A stretch of DNA of 64,000 nt from assembly GCA_009809945.1 (NCBI GenBank), contig WTPW01001648.1:37598-101597 (forward strand). Reading direction: 5' to 3'. Both the position numbers and the translations under genes were made by a program. This document shows positions 44,096 to 54,471 of this stretch, one piece after another. The DNA is from Gigaspora margarita (Eukaryota > Glomeromycota > Glomeromycetes > Diversisporales > Gigasporaceae). The notes under the pieces were generated by a model that ran no database searches, was not told where the DNA came from, and saw only the letters and a list, made by a program, of their open reading frames with translations. Positions within the stretch are counted from its first letter, which is position 1. Each line of letters opens with the position of its first letter.

Positions 44096-44760
44096 CTATC
44101 ATATTGGCGGATTTGTAAAATTACTATGAAAATTTTCAAATCTTTGACAAAGAATAACTTGTGACCTACTGGTCTATTTTAGGTACTTTTATTGCCAAAA
44201 TGACCATCTCAGTGAGACGATTCTAAAGAGCTCAATACTATTAAAATCTGATTACAGAATCCTAAGAACGCTTTACATTAGGTATTATCGGATGGGTTTT
44301 ACTTAGTAAAACCCATCCAGTAATACCCGGTATAAACAAAATGTTAGCATTCTTGGGATTCCATAATCAGATTTTAATGGTATTGAGATCTTTAGAATTG
44401 TCTTACCAGTAAAAAAAATTTGATGTGTGCATATGTGTTCCATATATAAAAATTCTCTTACACACAAAATAATTATAAAATTGTATACAAAGCACACATA
44501 ACATTTGACAATATATTTTAAATATTGTGTACTATATAGTTGATAATAAATTATACATATTGTATTTAATAAAATATGACAATAAATTTAAAATTATATG
44601 CACAATACACACATAATTTTGATACTAAATTTTTCTTTCTGAGGTGGTCATTTTGGCAATAAAAGTACCTAAAATGGACCAGTAGGTCACAAGTTATTCT
44701 TTGTTAAAGATTTGAAATTTTTCATAGTAATTTCACAAATCTGCTGATATGCTAAATTCA
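44096..44760. repeat. Foldback element (family E) with an insertion in one arm
   Basis: Perfect centre GGATGGGTTTTAC-TTAG-TAAAACCCATCC at 44290-44318. Arms include CAGATTTGTG / GGATTTGTAA ends, GACCTACTGGTCTATTTTAG against AAAATGGACCAGTAGGTC, and GCCAAAATGACCATCTCA against TGAGGTGGTCATTTTGGC. An AT-rich insert with TIR-like ends (ATTTGATGTGTGC / ACACATAATTTTGATA) occupies about 44407-44640 and displaces the right arm. Confidence 0.85.
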
Positions 44761-45345
44761 AAAAAAAAATATATATATATATATAAAATATTATTTTATA
44801 AAAACATGTTTCTATAAAGATCTATATAAATAGTCAATCAAAATTAAATATGTGATTAGATAATATATTGCTTATTATTGGCCAATTAAAATTAGCTACA
44901 AACTTTTTAACTTTTCTAATAAAAAAAATACAAATAAATTTTACTAATTCTAAATATGATTGGCTACTACATATAAGGGCTCTATGAAGATATATCTTTA
45001 TATACTATACAACTTTCTATATGTAAATACTAGTTTTGGTCAAAATAAATAATATCTTTTAGTTTAAGGTATATCTTTATATATTTACCACAAATGAAAA
45101 AATAAATTAAATATAATACTATATTAGTTTAGATTATAGATTTAAATTGTTTTTTTAAGATTTGGTATTAATTTATTAATGTTTTATATAGTTTGATAAC
45201 TAAAATTTAATTTTAAAAAACAAATATTTGGATTTAGTAGTAATTTTATCAGCAAATTTATAGTAGCAAAATCTTTTAAAAGATTTTGCAAACCCCAAAA
45301 TCTTTCAAAAGATTTTGCAAACTTACAAAATAATCAAAATATTTC
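44761..45345. other. AT-rich stretch with short palindromes, no gene
   Basis: (TA)n near 44771 and repeated AAAATCTTTTAAAAGATTTT and ATCTTTCAAAAGATTTTGC near 45265-45320. No ORF. Confidence 0.5.
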
Positions 45346-46114
45346 TTACTATATTACCGCGAAATAACACGCATCTGCACAGTAATTTGATCACCTGCGC
45401 ACTATTTTGAGTGCACGCATGTGCGCTATTTTGAGGTAAACCAATTTTTTATCCTGTACCGGTGCTAAAAATCTAAACTTTAATATATATATATATAGGA
45501 ACAATTAATCTATTGTTGAACTTCTATATAGTGATAGTAAAAAGTGAATTATTTATTTTTTAAAACTTGCACATATATAAAGTATCACTATAGTGTGGTG
45601 CATTCAACTTATTATACTTGACAATAGGCAGGGCGCTAGGTGCAATGAATGAAGAGAAAAAGCAGGATGGATGAGAGCCAGTTTATAATCAGGTATCGTC
45701 TATAGATTTATGATTTTATTTTTCTTTGTTCTTTGTCATCATTACATAGCACTCTAAGGCCATTATAGTTCTAACTTTAAAAAGGATGTGCATAAAACAT
45801 TTGTTTATTATCAAAAATTATATTCCAGTATTAAATCAAAAAAAATGGCCATAACAATTTATTATCCTGCTAGAATAAGGATAGTACTAATTAAACATTT
45901 AATGATAGTTATTTTTGAAGCCATTAAAGCTAAAAAGAATAATATAAAGCATTCGTTGAACATCTTTGGTATGCATTTGATTAAATAGTATTCTATATGG
46001 TGCACACTATTTTGGGACATGCATAGGTGTTATTTTGAAACCAAGTATGCTATTTTTTAGAAATGCAATTTTCAAAATAACGCCCACGATCGTTATTTCG
46101 TGGTAATACAGTAA
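45346..46114. mobile_element. 770-bp TIR element with TTACTRTATTACCRCGAAATAAC ends
   Basis: Left TTACTATATTACCGCGAAAT and the complement of the right TTACTGTATTACCACGAAAT. Inside both ends are repeated GCGCTATTTTGAG / CACTATTTTGGG modules, likely binding repeats. The plus-strand 66-codon frame at 45788-45988 is basic and unrecognised. No transposase. Target duplication not resolved. Confidence 0.75.
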
Positions 46115-46119
46115 TATAT

Positions 46120-46230
46120 TTTGAATTATTTTAAAATATCAAAATTTTGAAATATTTCGAAAGTGGTTTTGAAATATTTCAAAAGTAAATTTTGAAATAT
46201 TTCAAAAGTGGTTCAAAATATTTTTATAAA
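46120..46230. repeat. GAAATATTTC palindrome array
   Basis: At least four copies of GAAATATTTCAAAAGTGG / TTTTGAAATATTTCAAAAGT. Related palindromic motifs occur near 48300-48430 (ATCTTTCGAAAGA), 55430-55550 and 60180-60290, each beside other repeats. The following AACTTGGGTTATACCAAGAGCATATT is shared with 60230-60260. Confidence 0.75.
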
Positions 46231-46505
46231 TAAATTTTAAAATATTTTAGAATAGAAAACTAAGCTAAATTAGTAAATTTGTAACTTGGGTTATACCAAG
46301 AGCATATTAAACTAATATTTTTAAAATATTTTAATGATATTTAAAATTGATCTACAAACTCTGAATTACTAGAAAAATGGATACCATTTGTATTTTAAGC
46401 CAAAAATAAACATCAGACTAATCCGTGTTGATCTCTATAGTTAATTGGCTAATATGTGCATCACATGAGCAGAACCCAAGACAAATTTGCATTTATGTCT
46501 CTATT

Positions 46506-47161
46506 TTTTTTTTTAATTTTGACAACCACGCATTAACTTTATTAAATAAATATTTCATATTACATACGAAGACTATTAATTCTATATTAAGCATAAACCC
46601 GATCCACCTCAAGAATAAACCCATGTCCAGTTGTCGCACTGGTGTTTGCCACCTACGCCCACATACACTGTAACTCATACCCAAACATAGATATAGCTTT
46701 ATACCAGAAGTTACTATCAGACAGCCACATCTCATTTTGTAGTTATCCATGGATTTTCAGTACCGGCGCATCTGCATTATACCAACACTTGCAGTCTAAA
46801 TCACTCTGAACCACTAGGTACCTCCCTTGCCCTTTTAAGGTTTGTTCAGATCCCAGCACCAACCTCCTTTTTATGGTAGCACCGTTGGAGATTCTAATCT
46901 ACCTCCTTAATCGGGACTTCCCAAACGGGTTTCTGTTTTTCTGGTTCCTTGGATTTTATCAGTATAACAAATACCATTTTGCCCGTGAGCTCCCATTCGA
47001 GATGGTGGAACCAAGGTTACAGGTTTTTTTACCCAACCGATATTGAGCCACATTACCGTAAAACAGGCCTATTTTTCGTTATCGTCATCAGTGGGATTTG
47101 AACTTTCGACCTGCCACTTGGGGGTGACAACCTGGCCACTTCTCTAGATCATCACACCCTT
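46506..47161 (-). mobile_element. tRNA-headed SINE, tail type 1
   Basis: Poly-A (T-run at 46506-46515 on plus) and a 14-bp duplication TTTATGTCTCTATT at 46492-46505 and 47162-47175. On the minus strand the head is tRNA-like: GGGTGTGATGATCTAGAG (A-box region), GTTGTCACCCCCAAG, then AGTTCAAATCC (B box, 47094-47103). The core is shared with 53390-54371 (CCAAACGGGTTTC, CTCCCATTCGAGATGG on plus). The 3' tail (CACTGGACATGGG-like, GAGGTGGATC, TTTATGCTTAA, ATAAAGTTAA) matches the 60488-61428 retroposon, as expected if the SINE borrows that element's machinery. Confidence 0.9.
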
Positions 47162-47229
47162 TTTATGTCTCTATTATAAGTCCTCTACTATACTTTAGAT
47201 AACAAGATTAGATTAGATCTTTTGTTTAT

Positions 47230-47660
47230 AATTAGATTTTCAGTTTTACATTTTTTTTCATTTTCATTTTGTTTTTTTTGTTTTCATTTGTTGTTTTTTT
47301 TCATTTTGTTTTTTCTCTTTTTTTTTTATTTTAGTACTTTGTAAAACACAGCTCCTATTTTCTAAAAACCAACTCAGACTTTCTTGATACTTTACAAGCA
47401 AGCACAAACTTTTTGGCAATTTGCAAAAACATTTATCTGGCTTTTAGCAATTTTTAAATTTGCAAGAATATGAACTCTTACTTTAGAAAAATTGAATTTT
47501 GGTGCTTTATTTATTTTTTTTTTATTCAGTTTGCTTATATACATATATATATTTTTTACTTATTTTATTTTTTTTTAATTCTAAACAGTCATACTAGTAC
47601 TAAATTGCCTATATCTATATCTGATTTCAAAATTAATTGTTTGTATATTATGTTTTTTTT
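47230..47660. repeat. T-rich repeat with TTTGCAAGAA motifs
   Basis: Runs of TTTTTTCATTTT precede repeated blocks AGTACTTTGTAAAAC, TTTACAAGC, GGCAATTTGCAAAAAC and AAATTTGCAAGAATATG. The same blocks occur at 54780-55140 (minus) and 55740-55860 (plus). Family unknown. The 65-codon frame at 47470 is hydrophobic low-complexity. Confidence 0.6.
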
Positions 47661-47673
47661 GCTTTAGTACAAC

Positions 47674-47855
47674 AGGACCCCGAAATATATATATAGATAG
47701 GTCAGGTTAATTATAGAATTACTAAAAAAGGAAAGATCTGCAGAAAAAACTTTAAAATAAGCAAAAAAATTACTATAAATAGAAAAGATTTGCATAAAAA
47801 ACCTCAAAAATAAGCAAACTCATACCTGACCTATCTATGCATATTTCGGGGTCCT
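47674..47855. mobile_element. 182-bp MITE with 8-bp duplication AGTACAAC
   Basis: AGGACCCCGAAATAT and its complement ATATTTCGGGGTCCT. AGTACAAC at 47666-47673 and 47856-47863 (a further shared T makes nine possible). Next inside is AGATAGGTCAGGT / ACCTGACCTATCT. The 8-bp duplication fits hAT. A solo-looking end GGGGTCCTAGTACAA also lies near 48043. Confidence 0.92.
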
Positions 47856-48114
47856 AGTACAACATCTTCTGGCTTGTATTAAACTACCCAGAAGCAACCT
47901 GTTACACTGACCCCTATTCAGAGATCAGAAGATTTGTAGGCTCCTATTGGAATCTACGTTGTGCCACAAGTTTATGTAGTATCATGTAAATCCAGATTTA
48001 GGTCTTACATTATATTCGTAACTTCAGTTATTCCAAATTGGGGTCCTAGTACAATTTTATTCACAGTCACAAATTTCTGAAATAACGGCTACCTAATTAA
48101 GTCTGTCATATGAC

Positions 48115-48261
48115 TAGAGCTGCAGACAGAATATCAATGAACATATACTATAACATTTGATATAACATATATGATATGACGTTTAATATGATTATATATA
48201 AATTTTATATGACGTGAAGAGTGGCGTACTACCTTGGACCTTCTAAATGTCTGCAGCTCTA
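48115..48261. mobile_element. 147-bp hAT MITE with TAGAGCTGCAGACA ends
   Basis: Perfect 14-bp terminal repeats TAGAGCTGCAGACA / TGTCTGCAGCTCTA. CATATGAC (48107-48114) and CATATGAT (48262-48269) fit an 8-bp duplication with one change. The interior is AT-rich. Confidence 0.92.
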
Positions 48262-49511
48262 CATATGATGTTATATATCAGCAAAATAAATATACGAAAT
48301 CTTTCGAAAGAAATTGCATACTGAAATCTTTCGAAAGAATTGCGATTGACACGAAACTTTTGAAAGAATCGCAATCTTTCAAAAGATTTTGGCATGTATT
48401 TCTTTCGAAATATATTGCGAAATATTGCGAAATAGGGCAAATAAAAACAATGCAACCCTGTATAATTATCTCCTTTCCGGGATCGCAGAAGGTAATATTT
48501 CGCATATTATTACAATAAACGATATATATACTGTATGTATTCGAAATTAAGCTATCTTTTTTTGGGCAATTTTGAACACAAAAAATGAAAGGTAGCTTAT
48601 TTTCGGACTATACCCATTTTAGAATAATTTGAAGTTCAATGAAGGGATAGCTCATTTTTGGTATAAAAATTTAAAAAAATTTAAAATAGATAATTCAACA
48701 GGTTTATTGTATCTCTTCACCCTGTACATGTGAGTTGGAGGAATTTTAAAGAACTATTGCACAATACTTATAGTTCATATGATTCTAAAAAAAATTTTTT
48801 TATATATATCAATATTACAAATGTTAAAAAATACTGGTAGCCTGGAAAAATAAATAAATATCATGATACCTGGGCATGTTATATATTCATACGCTATTTT
48901 AAAGAAAGTTTTTTCATTATATAAAATAATTGGAGCCTGGGAAAAGAAATAAAAATCATGACATTTGGAAGGTTTTTATAATAAGGTTTTTATATATAAG
49001 TTATAATATATGCATTACTGTTTAACTTTTTAAACCCGCTTATACTTGTTTAATATAAACTCTACTCTAAAATTAATTTTCTCTAAAAAATTATTTTCGA
49101 TAGCTTATCAAATTTTTTATACTTTACAAACCGTATTTTATTTTAATTTGATTTATTTTAAAAAATAGCTAGGGAGTTTTTTTTTTATTACACGTGACTA
49201 GTTGAACTTGTGCTGATAAGCAAAACAAGTTTTTATTTTCTCACAGGAGAAAAACCAAAGCTCCTATTCTGGCCCTCATAGTAATTCAACCTATTCCTCC
49301 TCGATACAGCTTCAACACTGGAGAAATGGTCAGAAGAGACGAGAAAAAAGAAATAGAAATCATGATACCTGTTTTTTTTTCTTATATTGAAGCTTTTTAT
49401 ATTACCTTTTGTTCTTAAATAGAAAAATATTAGTAGAGATACTGGTACCTTATATAAATACTGATGTTCTTAGAAGAATAAAGGTTACTTTTATCATTTA
49501 ACTTTTGAGAT

Positions 49512-50984
49512 ATGAAAAAACAAAGAAATTCATACACAGTTGAAGAGAAGCAAAAAGCTATAGAGTTAGCACGTCATACTTCGAACACGTATGCTGCTAA
49601 CTATTATTCCTTAGACTTAATGATGCTTGGTCAGTGGGTCAAAAATTTTTTACAAGGTCCTCCTTCTTTTAAAAAAAATTTACGAAGAGTTGGTTCTGGT
49701 CGCAGTGCATCTTTTTCTGAAGAAGAAGTCGAACTTTATGAATGGATAAAGACAGCTCGAGAAGATGCTCTCGCTGTTACATACTCTAGCATAAGAATAA
49801 AAANGGNCNAAATTATGAATAGAAGCTTTAAGCAAACCAAAAACGAAGCCAAGAAGTTTGCAATTAATAATTTTAAGTTCTTGTCACATTGGCTCCGCTG
49901 TTTTTTAAAATGCCATAATCTTGCTCTTCAATGTAAAACTAAAATCGCACAAAAGTTACCAAAGGACCTGGAAGACCAGTTACTTAGCTTTTAGCAGTTT
50001 GTAATTTGGCTTCGCTAGAAAAATAAGTATTCTCTTAATATGATAGCTAATATGGATGAAACACTAGTTTGGTTTGATATGGCGGGTAGTTTAACTATGG
50101 ATTCGAAGGGCACAAAAACCATTCATGTTCGAACAACAAGTAATGATAAAAATCGATTTACTGTTGTTTTGACATGTTTTGCTGATGGCACTAAGCTCCC
50201 ACTAGTCATTATCTTTAAAGGAAAGGTTTGGCCACCAAAAACATCTCCACCCCCATCTGGCGTTATTATTTGGTTCTAGAACAAAGGGTGGATGGATGAA
50301 CCTGGAATGGAAAAGTGGATAAAATATTAGAACAGTGCACGACCAGGATTTGATAACTCGAGAGCAATGCTTGTTTTAGATTCTTTTTTAGCACACATTA
50401 CAGATCAGATTAAGGCTGCAATGCGTTCTGGAAATACTAACTTGGCCATAATCCCTGAGGGTCTCACTAGCATGTGTCAGCCTCTTGATATTTGTATTAA
50501 CAAACCTTTCAAAGTTAATCTTCATAAACATTGGCATAATTGGATGTCAAATAGTGGTAATGGCATTATCAAGAGTGGAAATTTGAAGCGTGCTGATCTT
50601 AATACAGTTTGTCATTGGGTTTTGGACTCCTGAAATGATATTTTTGATGATATTATCGCTCGTGCATTTAAAAAATATGGTATTTCTAACTGTTTGTCAG
50701 GAAGTAAGGATCATTTAATCTATGATTCTGAAGATAATGGGTCTGATGATAATGTTGTTGAATCTGATGAAGGAGATGAAGAATTTGATGAAGACAAAGG
50801 ATTTGATGAAGATGAAGGATTTAATGAAAATGAAGGATTTGATGAAGACAAAGAACCTAATCAAGACGAAGATCTTGATGAAAGCAAAGAATCTGATAAT
50901 AATAAGAAGTTGGTTGAAAATTCTAATGAAGACAAGAACGTAGATGAATATAGTAGATTGCCAGAATGCTGGGTTATTATTTGA
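49512..50984 (+). pseudogene. pogo/Tigger-type DDE transposase, one frame with five stops
   Basis: A single plus-strand frame throughout. The N-terminus has a helix-turn-helix pattern (YTVEEKQKAIELA..., LMMLGQWVKNF) and a second DNA-binding half (FSEEEVELYEWIKTARED). The DDE_1 catalytic core follows: NMDETLVWF with the first Asp, VVLTCFADGTKLPLVIIFKG, MLVLDSFLAHIT with the second Asp, and IIPEGLTSMCQPLDICINKP with the third. The C-terminal tail is a run of Phe-Asp-Glu-Asp acidic repeats (50780-50900). In-frame stops at 49992, 50016, 50277, 50328 and 50631 are TAG or TGA where Gln or Trp fits; three Ns lie at 49804-49807. It would cut and paste at TA sites if intact. Confidence 0.92.
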
Positions 50985-51238
50985 ATAGATTAGATAGGAT
51001 GTTTTTTAAATGAAAAAAAGTTCAATACCACTTGTTAAATATTTGCAGAATTTGACAATTGGATTTTACAGAATTATAATGATATAATAAACCAAAATTA
51101 ATATTTTTTGATGCGTGAGAAAAAATATCGTCATAATGATTATTATAATGATTTCGAACAGTATATAATGTACAAATTGCATATCAAGTTCGAATATAAA
51201 AAATTTCTTGTATTGTGCACATTTTATTAATAACTGCT

Positions 51239-51330
51239 ACATATAAATAAATAAATAGAATTATAAATAAATAAATAGCAATTATAAATAAATAAATAGC
51301 AATTATAAATAAATAATTTATATACCTGGA
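51239..51330. repeat. AATAAATA microsatellite in 25-bp units
   Basis: Three or four repeats of ATAAATAAATAAATAGCAATT, within the pogo element 3' region. Confidence 0.85.
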
Positions 51331-51418
51331 TAATAAATAAATAATTATATTAGTAGTACAAATTCTTAACTTATTTGCTATTTATAAATTACCGGTATTG
51401 GTCAGGTCTCTTAACAGC

Positions 51419-51581
51419 TTTGCGTGGGTAATACAAAACCCAATTTTTGTAAATAACTAAGTACATTAGATAAAAAAAATTTAGGGTTAGAGCTGTAATG
51501 TTGGAGGCTATAGCAGATAGGGTTAGTGATTTTATGATATATAAAATTTTATTCCCGCTATTTTTGTATTACCCACGCAAA
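51419..51581. mobile_element. 163-bp MITE with TTTGCGTGGGTAATACAAAA ends
   Basis: TTTGCGTGGGTAATACAAAA and its complement (TTTTTGTATTACCCACGCAAA). The interior holds TTAGGGTTAGAG and TAGGGTTAG. It is nested in the pogo element downstream of the transposase. Target duplication not clear. Confidence 0.83.
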
Positions 51582-51979
51582 TAAATGGATGACTCTTAAT
51601 GAGTTGTTTTGATTTGATTAAAAGTACTACTGGTATGTATTGAGTTTGGGAGTAGCTTATTTTCGGAACTAAATTTTTTGCTAATAAGTTTTTGGTTTGA
51701 CAAAGAGGGTAGCTTATTTTCGGGTCAAAGATGTTTTATAGTTTTTTGACCAAAATAGGGGGTAGCTTATTTTAGGTAGTAGCCTAATTTCGGACACATA
51801 CGGTATTCACATAATAGTTTTGCAATGTTTTCAAATAGTTTCGCATATTTTAGCAATTCAATATAAAATTTTATATTTTTTTATTTATTATTATACATTA
51901 TATTTTAAATTTATTTTAAATTAAATATACATTTTTATTCAATATTATATTTTTATTATATATTATTATACAAAAAAAA

Positions 51980-52309
51980 AACAATGAAAAAAATAAACCT
52001 AAAAAAAAAAGGAAAAAATGAAAACGAAAACATATTTTAAAATACTTTCACCTTTGTCACATATAATTCCAAAAAAACTAGTCCTATACGCTTATTTTTG
52101 CTCACCCCGCAGTTAGCTATTATTTCGCTCTTTTGTTTTAACTATCATTTTGCTTCAGTTATTTCTTTTGTTTTTTCTATCATCTTCGTTTCGTCTTTTT
52201 TAAATACTTCCTAAAAATAGTGTAGAAGTAAAAAAATAAAAAATAAAAAAAAACAAAAAATATAAGCAAACTGAATAAAAAAAAAATAAAAACGAAAAAA
52301 ATAAAAAAA
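51980..52309. repeat. Left-arm copy of the 54472-56060 foldback repeat
   Basis: AAAATACTTTCACCTTTGTC, ATATAATTCCAAAAAAACTA, TTAGCTATTATTTCGCTC, TTTTGCTTCAGTTATTTC and TACTTCCTAAAAATAG match 54490-54690 closely. The hAT element 52310-54471 lies directly at its A-rich end. Confidence 0.75.
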
Positions 52310-54471
52310 TAGTATTCGGATCTGTTAAACTTTTTATCCAGATTATCCAGATAATACAGATAATAGATAACAATTTTGTTCAATAGATAATTTATCTGGA
52401 TAGTTACTTTAAGTTTGAATAATTATCTATAGATTATCTGTATTAATATACAGTAAAATGATAGAATGCAAATACCAAACCAAACTCAAACACAATTAAG
52501 AGTTTGATCCAGGTTTGGTCTGAAGTTTACAAACTAGTTTGAGTTCGAATAGTGAATGACGAATTGCACTAACCTAATATAGATTTGTTGTCAACAATGC
52601 CTCCCCAACACAATTAATTCTCCTACAAACACCATTTCTCTTTCTCAACAACTGCTTTCCAGATGAATCCTTCTCAACACCACCATATATTTGATGACTA
52701 TTTACCTATATTCACTTTTTCGACAATTATTCCTCCCTGAAACAACTACTTAGTAATTGACAACTATTTACTGGACAATCAACTATGAAAAGGTGTTTAT
52801 CAGATCTAGGTTTTATTTTGACTTAAGCAGTTATCATGATTTATTTTTTTGGCCAATTAGACCATTCTATAAATCATTGTTTAAAAACAGCTTTAGTGAG
52901 CTAATTGATTAGATATGACGTATTGTCAGATTACAATAACTGTATGTATAGATTAGCTTATATACATGTAAATATAGTATAAATATTTAATAATTGTTAA
53001 TGTGACATAACTCTCATATGTCTTTGTAAACATGATTTTTAATTAAAGTATTTGTTATAGCACCGTTAATGACAAATATGAAAGCAAACAAACAGTTAAG
53101 AAGTATGATTAATGATTTATAAAACTTTCTATTTTTCATCTAGAAGGATAACAGTTGTAATTACTAGATAGTTTATATGTTCTTACATAATTAAACTCAT
53201 TATTAACAATGTCATAGAAAATAAAGAGCCAAACTCTTCTTTTTTAATTCTTTTAACATTATCCAGTTCACATAATTGAATTCATTATCATATGCGAAGA
53301 CTCTAAGTTAAAATGATTTCATGCAATTAGATTTATCTAGTATCTAATAATTAACAGATAATCTAGATAATTATCTGGATAATGACATTTTTTTTTTTTT
53401 TTTTTTTTAAAGTGTCTGTCTTCGGGAACTGGGGATTTTTTATTCAAGATATTAGGGCCGTTGGTATCCACTTAAGGGAATACTGGCATTTGTTACATTG
53501 ATGAGAGTACAACTAGCCACACCTGCAACTTTTGGTTGCCTATTTAAGTAGCCACCCGAGGGTCCTACACTAGCTGCCATACCTGCAACCCGCATACCGG
53601 CATTGCCTATTTAAACCCTCTGGTCTCTGATCCGCCTGCCAACCCATCTTGTATCACTGGTACAGCCACCAGTTTCTAAGCCTGGAGTTCGTACCAGATG
53701 CTAATCACCACCCTTAGGACTAATTTATCCTCGGCGGAAAACTTGGTAGAGCAGTCCCTGTCCCACCCAGGTATTACCTACACTTTGGTAACTTGCGCTA
53801 CAGCTTTACCTATATACTTGCAGTCCAGGGGTTACCTAAACCGCTACCATTACCTACTTCTGCCCTTGTAAGGTTCGCTCCAATCCCAGCACCCACCTCA
53901 CCATCCTACCGGTCCTTATACCGGATCCACAAACCTCCAAACCAGTTAGCCCGAAAGGGTCGATATGGCCTTCTTCCCTTGGTACCTAATTCCGAAACAT
54001 AGGTCCTTTTCCTCCAGTGCGACTCCGGCGGCCAGGTTGGTGAACCCCCTCCTCAAGGGTCTTATCGTCCAATTCTCCGGCTCTGGTTTTCGATATTCTG
54101 GTTTTGGTAGCACTGTCAAAGATCTTTGCTACCTCCTTACTCGGGGCTTGCCAAACGGGTTTCCGTTTCTCTGGTTCCTTGGATTTGTGCGCCCAAAGGC
54201 TCCCATTCGAGATGGTGTGCCAAGGCCTACAGGTAATGTACCCAACCGATCGATGAGAAGCAGTTACCGGAACACAGGTCTATTTTTCAAAGTGTCGCCA
54301 GTGGGATTTGAACCCTAGACCTGCCGCTTGGGGGTGACAACTTAAGAACTTCCCTAAGTCGCCACACCCTTTCTGGATAATGACATTATAAACAGATATA
54401 GATAACAGATAATAGCTTTTTTCAACAGATAATTATCTTTAGATAAACAGATTATCTAGATCCGAACACTA
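52310..54471. mobile_element. hAT element with TAGTRTTCGGATC ends, carrying a SINE
   Basis: Left TAGTATTCGGATCTG and the complement of the right TAGTGTTCGGATCTAG. Flanks TAAAAAAA and GAAAAAAA fit an 8-bp duplication with one change. Subterminal regions are dense in GGATAATTATCTG / AGATAACAGATAAT motifs (52330-52445; 53320-53390 and 54373-54450), likely transposase sites. No transposase remains; 52450-53320 is AT-rich without a gene. A complete SINE sits at 53390-54371. Confidence 0.87.
53390..54371 (-). mobile_element. tRNA-headed SINE, long form, tail type 2
   Basis: Poly-A (T-run at 53390-53408) and a 15-bp duplication CTGGATAATGACATT at 53375-53389 and 54373-54387. On the minus strand the head runs GGGTGTGGCGACTTAGGG, AAGTTGTCACCCCCAAG, then GGGTTCAAATCC (B box near 54303-54314), like a tRNA with a long variable arm. 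The core is shared with 46506-47161. The tail (GGTTTAAATAGGCAATGCC, GGTATGGCAGCTAGTG, ACTTAAATAGGCAACC) is shared with 35109-35421 and 63860-64000. It is GC-richer than its surroundings. Plus-strand frames at 53793 and 53965 are by-products. Confidence 0.92.

Larger units (their letters stand above)
48531..51803 (+). mobile_element. pogo/Tigger-type transposon, putative parent of the AAATAAGCTACC MITEs
   Basis: Left end CTGTATGTATTCGAAATTAAG and the complement of the right end CCGTATGTGTCCGAAATTAG, flanked by TA at 48529-48530 and 51804-51805. Repeated AAATAAGCTACC-type motifs lie near both ends (48560-48605; 51640-51790). It encodes a DDE transposase (49512-50984). Repeats of AAATCATGATACCTGG lie at 48860, 48955 and 49355. 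A 163-bp MITE (51419-51581) is nested near the right end. Shared termini and TA targets link it to the MITEs at 2602, 24938, 32829 and 58139. Confidence 0.87.

Noticed and set aside
54295-54371. A functional tRNA gene on the minus strand
   Set aside because: The A- and B-box-like parts belong to a SINE with poly-A and a target duplication. The cloverleaf is imperfect.
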